Shown here one piece after another: positions 37,155-48,794 of a DNA stretch of 64,000 nt. The DNA is from Delphinus delphis (lineage: Eukaryota > Chordata > Mammalia > Artiodactyla > Delphinidae), in NCBI RefSeq assembly GCF_949987515.2, contig NC_082697.1, forward strand, positions 19,351,730 through 19,415,729, in the 5' to 3' direction. Position 1 is the stretch's first letter. The number at the start of each line of letters is the position of its first letter. The position numbers and the translations under genes were made by a program. Under the pieces are notes generated by a model. That model searched no databases. It saw only the letters and a list, made by a program, of their open reading frames with translations, and had not been told where the DNA came from.

Positions 37155-37240
37155 TACCACTCCTGAGTTAGGTGTTATATATACAATGAATGGATCAAAC
37201 AGTCCTTGAATTCAAGGAGCTTAGGCTCTAGAAGAGTGGG
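37155..37240 (-). repeat. L2 3' end, antisense, short
   Basis: 'gttaggtgttatatatacaatgaatggatcaaacagtccttgaattcaaggagcttaggctctagaag' follows the reverse L2 tail. Confidence 0.6.
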
Positions 37241-37614
37241 GTTCAAGCTTTTATAACCATGACCCACAGTAAATATATATAAATAATCCAATATATATAA
37301 CACACACATAGAAAAGTACTGTTTCAAAAGTTTTATGAAACAATACTTACCTGAGTGACATTTTCCATTCTATTCTAGAGTGGATTAACCTATTTTATTT
37401 CATGAAAAAAATCTAGTTATGACCCACTAAATTGATCCCATACTCTAGTTATGAGTTACAATTAGTACAACTAATTACTTGCAGGCAATTTTAAAAGACC
37501 ACTCTTAGAATAGGAGAGGGTTTCCTAAAGTCACTATAATAGAATAAGAAGTATGTAAAAGTAGATGGAAGCCAGAGGTGAGTTGCTACTATTACCAGGA
37601 AGACAGCCTCCAGG

Positions 37615-37779
37615 ACTGTATTTCTCAAACTCTGACATGCATGTGAAGCACCCAGAGATTTATTTAAAGTAGAGACTCTGATTCAGGAGGATGGGGTAAG
37701 GCCTGAGATTCTGTGTTTCTAACCTATTCCCAGGTGCTGCTGGTGCTGCTGGCGCATGGACTACACTTTGAAAAGCAAG
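37615..37779 (+). mobile_element. MER5-type hAT element
   Basis: Inverted ends 'tatttctcaaactctgac' and 'ctacactttgaaaagcaag', with the characteristic inside 'agactctgattcaggagg' and 'ggtgctgctggtgctgctggcgcatgg'. Non-autonomous; moved by a transposase supplied in trans in the mammalian ancestor. Confidence 0.88.
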
Positions 37780-37789
37780 GGTCTAGAAG

Positions 37790-38855
37790 GTGATGCCTAA
37801 AGGATGACCAGGAATTATCCAGGGCAAAAAGGGCTTTCTGGTAGAGGAAAGGGCATTTGCAACGTTACCTGTGTAAGAAAGACCACGGGCAATGTAAGAA
37901 ACTGCAAGCACCCACATTACCTTAAAATCACCTATGCATGTGTTATAAACACATGGCCTATCCCTAGCAATGAGGGGTAATTTGGGCAAAGATGAACCAC
38001 GTTCTTTACACAATGGTAAATTCAGGAAAAATGAAGCAAAATTTACAGATAACATTTAAAAAAGAAATTAGATATATTTATTTTTTGTGAAACACAATAT
38101 TGGTAACCTCAATTTAGAATTATTGTATTTCTTCTTTCATTGGGGGCAGGGTAGAGGTGAGTAGAACCATGATGTCTCCACACTATCTGAACATAATGCT
38201 GGGACTTGGAACATTTCTATGTGAGTTGAAATCTGAGTGTGCTTGGAGGGAGCTGCTTGTTGAGAAACTTGAGGTTGTGATGGTGCATTAAGTGTCAAGA
38301 CCAAAAACTAGCCTCCCATCAGGTGGTTCCTGGGCATTGGAGAACAGATTTTTAAAAAGGGGATGATTAAAAAATTTAAAAATAAATAAATAAAACATAA
38401 AAAGGAGACATTCTGGAGTCACAAAGAATGAGGTGGGAGCAAGGAAGTGAGGCAACATTTTAAAGGAAGGGCTGAATCTCTTTTTTCACCCCTACCCCTA
38501 AGTGAAGGGAGGACGAGGTCCCTCAAGCCTTTTTCTAATCAGTGTTTCTCTTTCTCTACTCCTCCTCCGAATCCCGCCTCCCCCTGAAAGCTTCCCCCCA
38601 CCACCAAAAAATAATATATATTATAAGCTTAGTGAGCGTAGTCTTAAATGCCTCATCCCCAGTGGCAGCCTCAGTTTATGACGCATCCCTTGATGCGTCC
38701 ATCCCTTGAGGACAGACTCTGAAGTCCCCATTTGTACCAAGGATGGGAGAATTGCTTGGAGTTACATGGCTCATGAAGGTGAATTTCTCAGGTCACCAAT
38801 TTGAATATGCAGGGCCCACTAACTTAGAAATTTCTATATTGTTCTTTCAGTTAAT
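37790..38855. other. Unclassified sequence
   Basis: No gene or repeat supported other than short A-rich and AAAT runs near 38365-38400. A 90-codon minus-strand frame at 37783-38055 has no domain. Confidence 0.35.
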
Positions 38856-38859
38856 GCAC

Positions 38860-38965
38860 ATTTCGTAACTACCTCCCTGGAAAGGCATTGCCTTAGATGC
38901 TGGGTGTATGACTGTGCCTCAGATAAACTCAGTCCCTACCATCAGTGAGCTTACAGTTATAGTTT
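38860..38965 (-). repeat. L2 3' end, antisense
   Basis: 'gcattgccttagatgctgggtgtatgactgtgcctcagataaactcagtccctaccatcagtgagcttacag' is the reverse L2 tail. Confidence 0.7.
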
Positions 38966-39429
38966 CATATATATTTTGGGATGAATCATGAAATGATTCA
39001 AATATGGTGTGTATTTCACTGTTCACTCCTAACTGAGGTGGAGGGTTCATTGCCCAATGCTTCACTGTTCTCACATTGGTTATAAAGAAGGATTGCAAAC
39101 ACTGAGTTTGTATGGGGAGAATTTGTCCTCCATAGGACAATGAGGGCATGTTGGCCATCCTAAGCCAGACCCTGAGGGCCAACCAGCATGAGCTGGTGCT
39201 GACACTGATTCTCAGTGCTGACCGTCTTCCCAGGAAACCATCTTTTCCTGGGAAATCAACCATGGACTTGTTCATCCATTGTGTTAGTAGGCTGCGGTGC
39301 AGAGAAGAGAGCCCAAAGCATGGAGTTTGAAGCCTTTTCCTTCCTCAGAATGTGGTATGTGATATACTGCAACAGAGTTATTTCAAATGGGGGTCCCATT
39401 CTGTTAAAGAGATGAGCCAAAGATGGCCT

Positions 39430-39447
39430 CTGTCTGTCTGTCTGTCG
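39430..39447. repeat. (CTGT)n short tandem repeat
   Basis: Four to five CTGT units. Confidence 0.8.
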
Positions 39448-39481
39448 CTCTTTTGATTGTTCTTCACTGCAGGCTGAGACC

Positions 39482-39908
39482 TGTTAGCTCAAAAGCCTAC
39501 CAGTACCAAACCCAAAGTTTTACAGAGCCAATTGTTTAAAAAAAATACCCCAAACAAGCAGATTTTTAGCCACATAGAACCCATCTTCTTTGCATATCCC
39601 TAAAAACCTCACCTGACGACTATTCTCCATTGATAAGATAGGACCTTGTAGTTATAAGACCCTCAGCCACTGCTGTCCGTTGGGGTGCTGGGACCCAGGG
39701 ACTCCCTACCATGCTGCTGAGAGAAGGTCAGGTCCTCCTCCTCAGGGAGTTCTCTTGCTCTCCTCCTCTTCTACACGGTGGCCCCTTGAAGCCTCTGGAT
39801 GGTCTCATGCTGTGACAGATTTCTCTTTGCATCAACCCTGTCCAAGTACAGCCCAATAAAACTTGTTGTAGTTACTGCCTCTCATGGTCTTAGCTTTTTC
39901 TTTAATCA
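39482..39908 (+). mobile_element. Probable endogenous retrovirus solo LTR (ERV1-like)
   Basis: Runs from TGTTAGC to TTAATCA, so it has TG...CA edges. A TATA-like TTATAAGA sits near 39652 and a poly(A) signal AATAAA at 39855-39860, followed by 'gttactgcctctcatggtc', the layout expected of U3-R-U5. No matching internal gene or second LTR is seen within the window, and the flanks show no clear short duplication, so the edges are tentative. It carries no coding capacity. Confidence 0.5.
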
Positions 39909-39909
39909 A

Positions 39910-40060
39910 CTCTAAATCCTCGAACGCTCTACACACTCTTACTACAGACTGACTGAGCCAAAATGTATGGGGGGTGGTGGCTGGAAATGTACAGTTTTAT
40001 GAGCTCCCCCAGGTGATATGTGCATGTGTGTGCAAGTGTGTATGCCCACATAAGCATTAA
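39910..40060. other. Unclassified sequence
   Basis: Short stretch with a GT-rich patch near 40018-40040; nothing else seen. Confidence 0.3.
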
Positions 40061-40064
40061 AGTC

Positions 40065-40275
40065 TAAGAACCATGAGCTAGAAGATTTAGCTTGAATCCT
40101 GCTTCTGGCCCTTTTTACCTGACTTTGGGACCTAACCCTTACTTTCTCCAAGGATTAGTTCCTTTTCCCGTGTAAGGTTAAAATGCTGATATTTATGTCA
40201 GAGAGATCTGTGAAGATAAAATGCAATAGAGTGTATGGAAGGGATTAGAGCAATGGTGGATGCTTGTTAGCTGCT
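40065..40275 (+). repeat. MIR SINE, sense
   Basis: 'gatttagcttgaatcctgcttctggcc', 'ctgactttgggacctaaccc', 'gattagagcaatggtggatgcttgttagctgct' follow MIR in order. Confidence 0.7.
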
Positions 40276-40279
40276 CTAC

Positions 40280-41685
40280 ACATCTGTATGGGATCGCAAT
40301 TTTTCTTCTTGTTCCTTTCAGAGGCTCTTGGCCTTAATCTTTGTCATTCTAAAATATACTCTAACTGGCCTTTTGGAATCATGTGGGCCCTGTCAGTCTA
40401 CTAATCCACTTGTAAATCTCATTTGGCATACCACTGTGCCTACCTGACTTTGGTCTTTTAATTTTTTCCTGTCCCTCTGCTATTAGATCTCTCTGTAACA
40501 GCATTATCTAATGCTATGAAGTGTCTGAGAGCCAGAGTTAGATGACAAATGCTACACAAGGTACATTTGTATCATATTGTTACAGTCCTTATCAATAAAA
40601 TCAGGTGGGACTCAAATACTATTTTTATATATGATTTTGCTCAGTTCCACTCCACTGTCTGTTGGATATTTCTGGTTTTGATAAATACATTTTTTTCTTC
40701 CTTTCTGCTTAGAATCATCTACTGAAATATAATTATTTTTAGCAACTTTGCTGAGTTGTTTGCAGTTTTATATGCAAGTCTTTGCTCTCTGGGGACTTAA
40801 TCAATATGCAACAGCCCAGTGTCCCAGTGAATGGTGAGAGAGATGTATGAACTCAGGGTGTGATTTCCCAGTGACAGTTGTTAAATGAGATCATTTACCA
40901 AAGGTGCCTTTGTGCACTGTAGAAATCTTTAACCCCTAATACATGGGTCTTGCTTTCCTTAACATGAATGGCAGATGGATAGATGTCCTTTATTTCATCT
41001 CTACTCTTCACACTCTTCCAAGTTTTTTAAAGAAGCCACAGCATGACTCAAACATACATGGGGAATCAAGAATAATTAGTTTTTCTTCTAAGGTCAAGGC
41101 CAGGGACAGATGCAATGAAAACATAGAAACAAAATTTTATGTGAATGTGACTGTAATTCTATGTGGCCAGAATAAGGAAAAGGAAAACACCACTTTGGTT
41201 TTCATATGTTAACATTGGTAGTGAGCAACTGGGAGGTGACTCACATGAAAGTCTGCTAGCAAACGCCCTTTATGTGGGTCCAGGGGGATGGGTAAATAAA
41301 ACGATGGGTTTGAACAAATATAAAGTTATTGAGGGAGGATAGACATAATAAAAATTTAGGGATTGCATTTAGAGAAACAAGTTGGGTGGACATTGTGAGA
41401 AGTGGCCAGTAAACAAATATTTTAAGAGAGGTAGTTCTAGAAAGTTGACTAGCAAAAAGAGAAATACTCCATATCAAGTTTCTAAATGGAGACGAGATAG
41501 ACAAGTTAGCTTTTAAAAGAGCTACCTAATTCACCTTTCCAGTGCAAAGTCTCAGGAATCTAGAGGGGGGAAAAAAGCCAACTTCTTAATTTCAGGAAAG
41601 GCAAAGAGAAACAAAGAATTTCATTTCGATTGGGGTTAGAACTCAATTTTATTGAGCCCGTGTTAGACTTAACATCTAGGGTAAC
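40280..41685. other. Unclassified sequence
   Basis: No gene or repeat family supported. Frames of 89 and 82 codons at 40943-41504 have no known domain. Confidence 0.35.
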
Positions 41686-41689
41686 TCAT

Positions 41690-41905
41690 ACATGGAACAA
41701 TAATATTTACCATTGTGCCAAGAGCTTTGCAAAGATTATCTCATTTGATATTCACAACAACCGTATTTGGCAGATAATTTTGTCATCTTCAATTTACAGA
41801 TGGGTAAACTGAAGATTAGAAATGTAAGTTAATGTACTCAAGGTTGAAGAACTAGTAAGTGATACAGCCAGGATTCAAATCCAGTCTGTCTGCATTTGGA
41901 TCCCT
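41690..41905 (-). repeat. MIR SINE, antisense
   Basis: 'caagagctttgcaaagattatctcatttgatattcacaacaac', 'caatttacagatgggtaaactgaag', 'acagccaggattcaaatccag': complete reverse MIR order. Confidence 0.88.
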
Positions 41906-42064
41906 CAAATGTAGAAATATAAGGGGAACTCGTAGCTAATGTTTAAGAGTCACATTTGTGCTCCCAAAGTGTACCAGGCTAGTGTGGGCCCATGGTAGTA
42001 TGCTCCTGTGATTGACTTATTTGCTCATAATATGCACCCTACAACTTCTTTCCTTCATCCTAAA

Positions 42065-42180
42065 GTACTTCTAGCACTAGCTTTGTCACTCATTAGCAAT
42101 GTTTGGCCTTGGAGAAATCAATCCTTATGGGCCTTTAGCCTACCTGTAAAATGGAGATAAAAATAATCCTTTATATTTCC
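42065..42180 (+). repeat. MIR SINE, sense, partial
   Basis: 'ctttgtcactcattagcaatgtttggccttggagaaatc' and 'cctgtaaaatggagataaaaataatcc' match the MIR core. Confidence 0.75.
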
Positions 42181-43220
42181 ACATCCAAGAAAGGTAGAGG
42201 AAGAGAAACTGGATTTAACCTTCTACGAAAACAGCCTATAACAATTTTAAAAAACTGAACAGAATATATCAAGGAATGATTTGTAAGACACTAGACATCA
42301 GAAAATGAAGGGCAGTGTCCCCTGAGGGTTGAGACCTCTCAAACTGCTCCAGCTTACTGCTGTGAGAGAGATTAAAGGCCACAATGCAGGAAGGGGGAAT
42401 CCAGACAGAGCCTAGTGGGTTCCTTGAGTTGAGAAAATGGAGCTGAGAGTCCAGGAAGACCAAGGGAGCTAGTATACCAGAAAGAGGAAAGCTATAAAGA
42501 GAATGAGACATCCAAAGATCTACAGATGGGCCCCTCAAGTATTAAACTGAGTACTGATGAATGTGCACATACATGTGTCTGTATAAATTACCAGAGGTAA
42601 GGCAAAATCCGAAAGGATTAGAGGGCCAGGAATGTTGACTCTTCCTACCAGACAAACTGGAAAACCTCAAGAGTCATGAAGCATTGAGTAGAGTTAATAG
42701 AAAGGTCTTGACTCAATAATGGAGAGTAATTATCCCTAGGCTGAACACTGTTCTGGTTCAATCTAATATATATTAAAAGACAGACCTCCAAAGATTAAAC
42801 TGTTTACCAATAACTTATAGCATCCCAGAGCAAAACTCAAGAACATTTATAGGAATACAAAAATAATTAGCACTCAACAATTATAAAATTCGCAATGTCT
42901 AGCATTCATTTAAACTTAATAAGCATACATGAAGCAAGAAAGATAATGAAGAAATGCATTTATAATATAAAAATGACCCAGAACTGACACATATGCTGGT
43001 ATTAACAGATAAATGACAACAAAACAGTTATTATAACTCTATTCCAGATATTCAAAAAGTTAAGAGGCTACATGGAAGATATATATAAAAAAAAAAATCC
43101 AAAAAGAACCATATGAAAACAACAATGTGTAAGGAGAAAAATATACTAGATGAGATTAATGGCAGAGGATTTGCAGGGGAAAATATTATTGAACTTGAAG
43201 ACACAGCAATAGAAACTATC

Positions 43221-43240
43221 AAAACAAAACAAAACAAAAA
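43221..43240. repeat. (AAAAC)n inside old L1
   Basis: Four AAAAC units within the old L1 ORF1 area. Confidence 0.8.
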
Positions 43241-44370
43241 CACCTAAAACCAAAAACCACAGACAGAAAATAAAAAGAGAATCAATGAGCTTTAGGTGGC
43301 CTAATATATGTGCAATTGGAGTTCCCAAAGTGGGGAAAAAATGGCAGGAAAAATATTTGAAGATATAATGGCCAAAATTTTTCCAAATTTGATGAAATTA
43401 TGAACTCCCAGACACAAGAAACATGAAGAAAACAACACCAAGGTACATCATAATTAATTTACTGATCACCAGTGATAACAAGAAAATCTGAAGAGCAGTC
43501 AGAGGGAAAAATATATGTTTTATCCAGAGAAACAAACATGGTGATGACAGTAGATTTCTCATAAAATACAATAAAAACAAAAAGACAGTAAAGCAACGTC
43601 TTTAGAGTACTGAAGGAGAAAAAGTCAACCTAAAATTTTATACCCACTGAAAATATCTTTCAAAAATTATGGCAAAATCATCTTTTTCAGACAAACAAAG
43701 CTAAAATAATTCATTGCCAGCAGACCTTCACTGCAGGAAAAGTTAAAGGAAGTCTTCAGGCCAAAGGAAAATGATACAGATGGAAATATGTATCTATACG
43801 AAAGAATTAAGGGCTTTAGAAAGGGTAAATATTTATATGGGTAAATAGGTAAGATTTTTTCTTATAACCTAAGTATCTTGAAAGATCATTGACTGTTTAA
43901 GCAAAAATAATAACAATGTAATGTAGTATTTATTATATATATAAAAGTAAAATGTATAAGAATATTCCAAAGAATGAGAGATGATAAATTTAAGTACCCT
44001 CCTATAAGACTCTTAGTCTATACATACAGTGGTATAAAATCACTTGAAGATAGACTGTGGAAAGTTAATAATGTGTACCATAAACCCTAAGGCAACTACT
44101 AAACAACAAAACAAAGACTTATAGTTAATAGTAATCCAAAGAAGGAGAGAAAATAAAATAGTTTTAAAATATTCAGTTAATTCAAAGAAGAAAAAAAAGA
44201 AGACAAAGGGAAGAAAAACCATATGGGACAAATATAATATAAGATGATAGTTTTAAATCTAATCATATCAATAATACAATTAAATGTCAATGGTTTAAAT
44301 ACCTTAATTAACAGGCAGGCATTGTCAGATTAGGAAAAAAGAAAGATCCCACTCTATCCTGCCTACAAAG

Positions 44371-44404
44371 AAACATACTTCAAATGTAAACATACTTCAA
44401 ATGT
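44371..44404. repeat. Perfect 17-bp tandem duplication inside old L1
   Basis: The unit AAACATACTTCAAATGT occurs twice without a break, at 44371-44387 and 44388-44404. A slippage-type duplication in the endonuclease region. Confidence 0.95.
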
Positions 44405-45960
44405 AAAGTTATGAATAAGCTAAAAACAGAAGGGTAGAAGTCTGTTAACATGTTAACAGCCATCAAAGGAAATCTGGTATGGCTATCTTAATATCACACA
44501 AAGTAGATTTCAGAGTTAAGAATATTAGCAGGGATAAAGGTTTTCACTTTATAATGGTATAATGGCCAATTCATCAATAGGGTATAACAATTCTAAATGT
44601 TTATGCACTTAATACAGCTTCAGAACACATGGAGCAAAAACTAATCAAGAACATCAGGGAGAAACACAGAAGTCCTCAAGTATAGTTGAGGATGTCAATA
44701 CTTCTCTCTCAGAAATTGATAGAACAAAATAGATAGAAAATCTGTAAGTAAATAGAAGATTTAAATAACACTATCAAGCACACTGACCTAATTAAGACTT
44801 ATAGAACACTCTACTCAACAGCAGAAGCGTACACATTATATTTAAGTACGCTCAGAATATTTACCAAGATAAAACATATCCTGGGCCAAAAACAGTCCTA
44901 ATGATTTTAAACATTTAGGTCATACAAAATAGCAAAATGGAATTAAATTAAAATTTGATAACATAAAGATCTTTTGAGAATTCCCAAATATTTGTAAATT
45001 GAATATTTCTAAAAAATCCTTGGATGAAAGGAGAAATCAAAAAGGAAATTAGAATGTATTTCAAACAGACTGAAAATAAAAATACAACATAATATTTTTG
45101 TAATGCCACTTTGGCAACAATGAGGGGGAAATTTATAGGATTAAATGCATAATTAGAAAATAAGAAAGATCTCAAATCAATACCTCAGTGTCCAACTTAA
45201 GAAAATGATATAAAAAATAAAAAGAGTAAATTGAACTTAAAGTAAGTAGAAGAAAGGAAATAAAGATTATAGCAGAAGCAAACACAGTAGAATATAGAAA
45301 AGCAACAGAGAGAAATCAGTGAAACCAAACCTTAGTTCTTAAATAAGATTAAAAAAACTGATAAATAGCCAATTTAATGAGAAAAATAGATCAATGACCC
45401 CTAGAAAGCAATATAAAAAATTGAGAGAGGTGACATCACTACAGATTCTTCTGATAGTAAAATGATGATAAGGCAATATTATGAACAATTCTATGCCAGT
45501 AAAACAGACAACTTAGGTGAATTGTACAAGTTCTTTGGAAGACACATATTACCAAAGCTTATTCATGAAGACATAGACAACCTGGATATCTCTCTATATA
45601 GTAAATTTATTGAATTTGTAGTAAAAACCCTTCTCAAAAAGAAACTTCAGGCCAAGACAGTTTACTGGTGATTTTTTCCCAAATGTTTAAAGAAGAAATA
45701 ATACCAATTCTACACAAACTCTTCCATAAAATATGAAGGAGGAAACTAACACAACATTGTAAAACAATTATACCCTCCCAAAAAAAGCAGAGACACAATA
45801 AAACCAAAAAACAAACAAAAATAAAAACACCCCAAAAATTTAAAGGAGGAAATACTTCCCAACTTTTTATTAGCCAGCATTACCTTGATATTAGAAAATT
45901 ACGTTATAATAAATGAAAACTAGAGCCCAATACCCCTCATGAACATAAATACGAAAATTC

Positions 45961-46755
45961 CAAACAGAAAGACATTTTACCAGAGGGTAGACAGCAGAAG
46001 CAAGAGGAACTACAATTCTGCAACCTGTGGAAGGAAGACCACATTCATAGAAAGATAGACAAAATAAAAAGGCAGAGGACTTTTTACCAGATGAAGGAAC
46101 AAGATAAAGCCTCAGAAAAACAACTAAATGAAGTGGAGATAGGCAACCTTCCAGAAAATGAATTCAGAATAATGCTAGTGAAGATGATCCAGGACCTCAG
46201 AAAAAGAATGGAGGCAAAGATCAAGAAGATGCAAGAAATGTTTAATAAAGACCTAGAAGAATTAAAGAAAAAACACCTAGAAGAATTAAAGAACAAACAA
46301 ACAGGGGTGAACAATACAATAACTGAAATGAAAAATACACTAGAAGGAATTGATAGCAGAATAACTGAGGCAGAAAAACGGATAAGTGACCTGGAAGACA
46401 GAATGGTGGAATTCACTGCTGCGGAACAGAATAAAGAAAAAAGAATAAAGAGAAATGAAGACAGCCTAAGAGACATCTGGGACAATGTTAAATGCACCAA
46501 CATTCGCATTATAGGGGTCCCAGAAGGAGAAGAGAGGGAGAAAGGACCAGAGAAAATATTTGAAGAGATTATAGTCAAAAACTTCCCTAACACGGGAAAG
46601 GAAATAGCCACCCACATCCAGGAAGTGCAGAGAGTCCCAGGCAGGATAAACCCAAGGAGAAACATGCCGAGACACATAGTAATCAAATTGACAAAAATTA
46701 AAGACCAAGAAAAATTATTGAAAGCAACAAGGGAAAAATGACAACATACAAGGAA
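45961..46755 (+). mobile_element. Younger cetartiodactyl L1 fragment (5'UTR end and ORF1) inside old L1
   Basis: About 130 bases of 5' untranslated sequence lead into ORF1 and stop partway through it. Divergence from the family form I remember is much lower than in the old L1 around it. It lacks ORF2, a 3' untranslated region and a poly(A) tail, and no target duplication is apparent. It is therefore not a standard 5'-truncated insertion. The right junction lies near 46751-46765, where AGGAAC occurs on both sides. Confidence 0.8.
46091..46741 (+). pseudogene. L1 ORF1p (RNA-binding chaperone), truncated and start-damaged
   Basis: 216 codons. L1 ORF1 protein forms coiled-coil trimers that coat L1 RNA in the cytoplasm and act as a nucleic-acid chaperone for retrotransposition. 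Residues about 20-115 are a Glu/Lys/Leu-rich coiled coil. Residues about 119-210 are most of the RRM domain, with the familiar RNEDSLRDIW (121-130), IRIIGVPEGEE (138-148) and PRHIVIKLTK (193-202) segments. The chain ends at TGA 46739-46741, just before the C-terminal domain, so roughly the last third of a usual ORF1p (about 330-340 residues) is absent. The stop probably arose from CGA by CpG decay. The likely ancestral start, nine codons upstream at 46064, reads ATA, so 46091 is only the first remaining ATG. Residues 55-62 and 63-70 are a duplicated octad (LEELK...). A long minus-strand frame across the same bases is a shadow. Presumed non-functional. Confidence 0.9.
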
Positions 46756-46925
46756 CAAAAATAGGAACAAAGTTGGAGGACTAACACTATGTGATTTCAA
46801 GACATAAGGCTACAATAATTAAGACAGTGTGGCAGTGTGTCAATATAGATGGATGAAACAATAATACAGACTAGAGAGCCCAGAAGTAGACCCACACATA
46901 TGTGGGCAACTACTTTTCACTAAGG
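46756..46925 (+). mobile_element. Old L1 ORF2 3' part, resuming after interruption
   Basis: 'aggaacaaagttggaggactaacactatgtgatttcaag' then 'aagacagtgtggcagtgtg' and 'cccagaagtagacccacacatatgtgg' match a later part of L1 ORF2 in an old (L1M-like) form. Relative to the break at 45960, part of the ORF2 between is missing. Confidence 0.75.
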
Positions 46926-46929
46926 TTCA

Positions 46930-48395
46930 AAGTCAGTTCAGTGGAGAAAGGTTTGTATCTAGTTAGTTTTGAGTAGGACCTCATAATCTGTTTAACAACA
47001 CCAGCAGGTGATTCCAGTACCCATCCAGGCTTGGGGATCTCTGTTTAAATAGCATGCTATCCCTTTCATTCCCTCAGTATCTGCCTTTTAGTCTGGAGTT
47101 GTTTAAACCCCCCAACTTAAGTACATGGGGATTGGAATGAATCCATCTCCATTTAAAGGAGAGGCGTGGAAAATAACAATAATCCTGAGTCTTAAATGGA
47201 AACACCTACCTCCTAGGTCCAGGGATGTGAGTCCAATCTGGGTGTTCCTGGGGCATCCCGAGTCATCAGCATAGAATGACAGGTGAATCCCTCCCTGCTG
47301 AGAGTTCCCTTGTAGCTCTGCTCCATATTTTATTTATTTATTTTTTTAAACTACTTACACTGCCATTCTTAACTCATCATAGGTGTTCAGTCACCTTCAT
47401 CTTGACGCTAAATTATGATTACAATCCAACAGAGTTTGGCTTGGAAAATTCATTTCGAATAATTCTATTTGCTATTCTCTGCAAAATGAAATCAACAAGA
47501 TGGTCTGCTATCCCTTTCTTACCTTGTCTCACTGCTGCTTGGCTGGTCCTTAAATTCTTTGGTTTGATATTTACCCCCTGGAATCTCAGTTTTTCATGAC
47601 ACACAATTTCCAGGGAGAAAACACAGCCCTTTTCCCCCAACTCAGTGTCTAGATTTTTTGGGTTAGCAAAATGGTGTAGGTACTTTTAGAGCATTTAGTC
47701 TTGCATTTGAATAAAGGTGTTTCTTGCACAAAAATACAGCTGGATTAGATTGCCAACATATTATTTAGGGAGGCGCTGAGAAAGTGTATGATTTTTCATG
47801 ATGGCTTCCTGTTTTTCCTGCAAGCTATGCTAGTCAGGACAGAATCACTTCTCAGGCTGATACAAGCCACCAGCCTGACATACACTTATCCACCTCTATG
47901 CAGTGTGTCTACCTGCTGTAAATTATTTCCCGGGTTATCAGAGGTCCTGTTTTAAGCTGGGAAAAAAAAGTAAAAGCCCTGCCTCTCATCTCCTGCTGGT
48001 TTCTAGTCCATATTCAGAATCATGAAGCAACAAGTAGGGTCATGTCTGTCAAAACTAAAGAAGTGAGTAAACATAGTCTGGAGTAGAAAATTCACTCTGA
48101 TAGGCCAGAAAGAGGTTGATGATGTGAAAGAATAAGGCAAAATGACTATGTTTACTGCATTGCTAATAGCAGGCCACTACAATTACAGCGTTTGCTTAGT
48201 GTGTTCACTTCACTTGTTAATCACAGTATCCCAGTCAACCAATAGCTTTGTCTTTTTGGACATAGCTTGTTATCTCCTCTGTCAAGCCAAGCTACAGAAG
48301 GTCACCCCCGGTCAGTGTTGGAAGGAAGAGAGAGTTTGCACACGAATAAACCCAGATGTCACGGTTAGTGGTGTTGGTGGAAGCACAAGGTTAGT
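46930..48395. other. Unclassified sequence
   Basis: No gene or repeat family supported. Frames of 107 (47276-47599) and 88 codons (48142-48408) show no domain. Confidence 0.35.
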
Positions 48396-48399
48396 CATC

Positions 48400-48575
48400 A
48401 GAAGCTGATAAGGTCAGGGGGTAAGGGGGGTGAGGGATAAATTGGGAGATTGGGATTGACGTACACACACGGCTATATATAAAATAGATAACTAATAAGG
48501 ACCTACTGTATACCACAGGGAACTCTATTCAATACTCTGTAATGACATATTTGGGGAAAGAATCTAAAATATGAG

Positions 48576-48611
<36 letters not shown>

Positions 48612-48718
48612 CTTCAAAGTTATATAACTGATTTACTTTGCTGTACAGCAGAAACTCACTCAACATTGTAAATCAACTGTACTACAATAAAATATTTTTA
48701 AAAAGAAGCTGAAAAGGT
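48400..48718 (+). mobile_element. Young L1 3' end, sense, with target duplication
   Basis: Body 48415-48703 is the 3' untranslated region of a cetartiodactyl L1, with 'ggataaattgggagattgggattgac', 'acctactgtataccacagggaactc' and the end 'aacattgtaaatcaactgtactacaataaaat'. Flanking 15-bp copies AGAAGCTGATAAGGT (48400-48414) and AGAAGCTGAAAAGGT (48704-48718) differ at one base. Severely 5'-truncated. Confidence 0.93.
48579..48607. repeat. (TA)n microsatellite within L1 3'UTR
   Basis: About 14 TA units expanded inside the L1 tail, a place where this L1 family normally has a shorter TA run. Confidence 0.9.
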
Positions 48719-48794
48719 ACCAGGGTCCCCTGTCCTTTATCACAGTGGAGGGATAAAACTATGTCAATCTAGAAATTTGTATGCTACACACACA

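Larger units (their letters stand above)
42200..45960 (+). mobile_element. Long old L1 (L1M-like), sense, decayed
   Basis: A roughly 3.8-kb old L1. The ORF1 part is visible at 42900-43780, including 'cattattataactctattccag'-like, 'aaaattttatacccactgaaaatatctttc' and 'ttcactgcaggaaaagttaaaggaag' blocks. The start of the endonuclease part follows at about 44280 ('taaatgtcaatggtttaaat'), then reverse transcriptase sequence to 45960. All frames are broken; the longest residue is 69 codons at 45462-45671. The upstream edge is uncertain. Its ORF2 resumes at about 46760 after an interruption. Confidence 0.8.

Noticed and set aside
46084..46800. 238-codon minus-strand frame
   Set aside because: It lies antisense to the L1 ORF1 remnant over almost the same bases and is its shadow; composition is Ser/Phe/Leu-rich as expected from reversing a Lys/Glu-rich gene.
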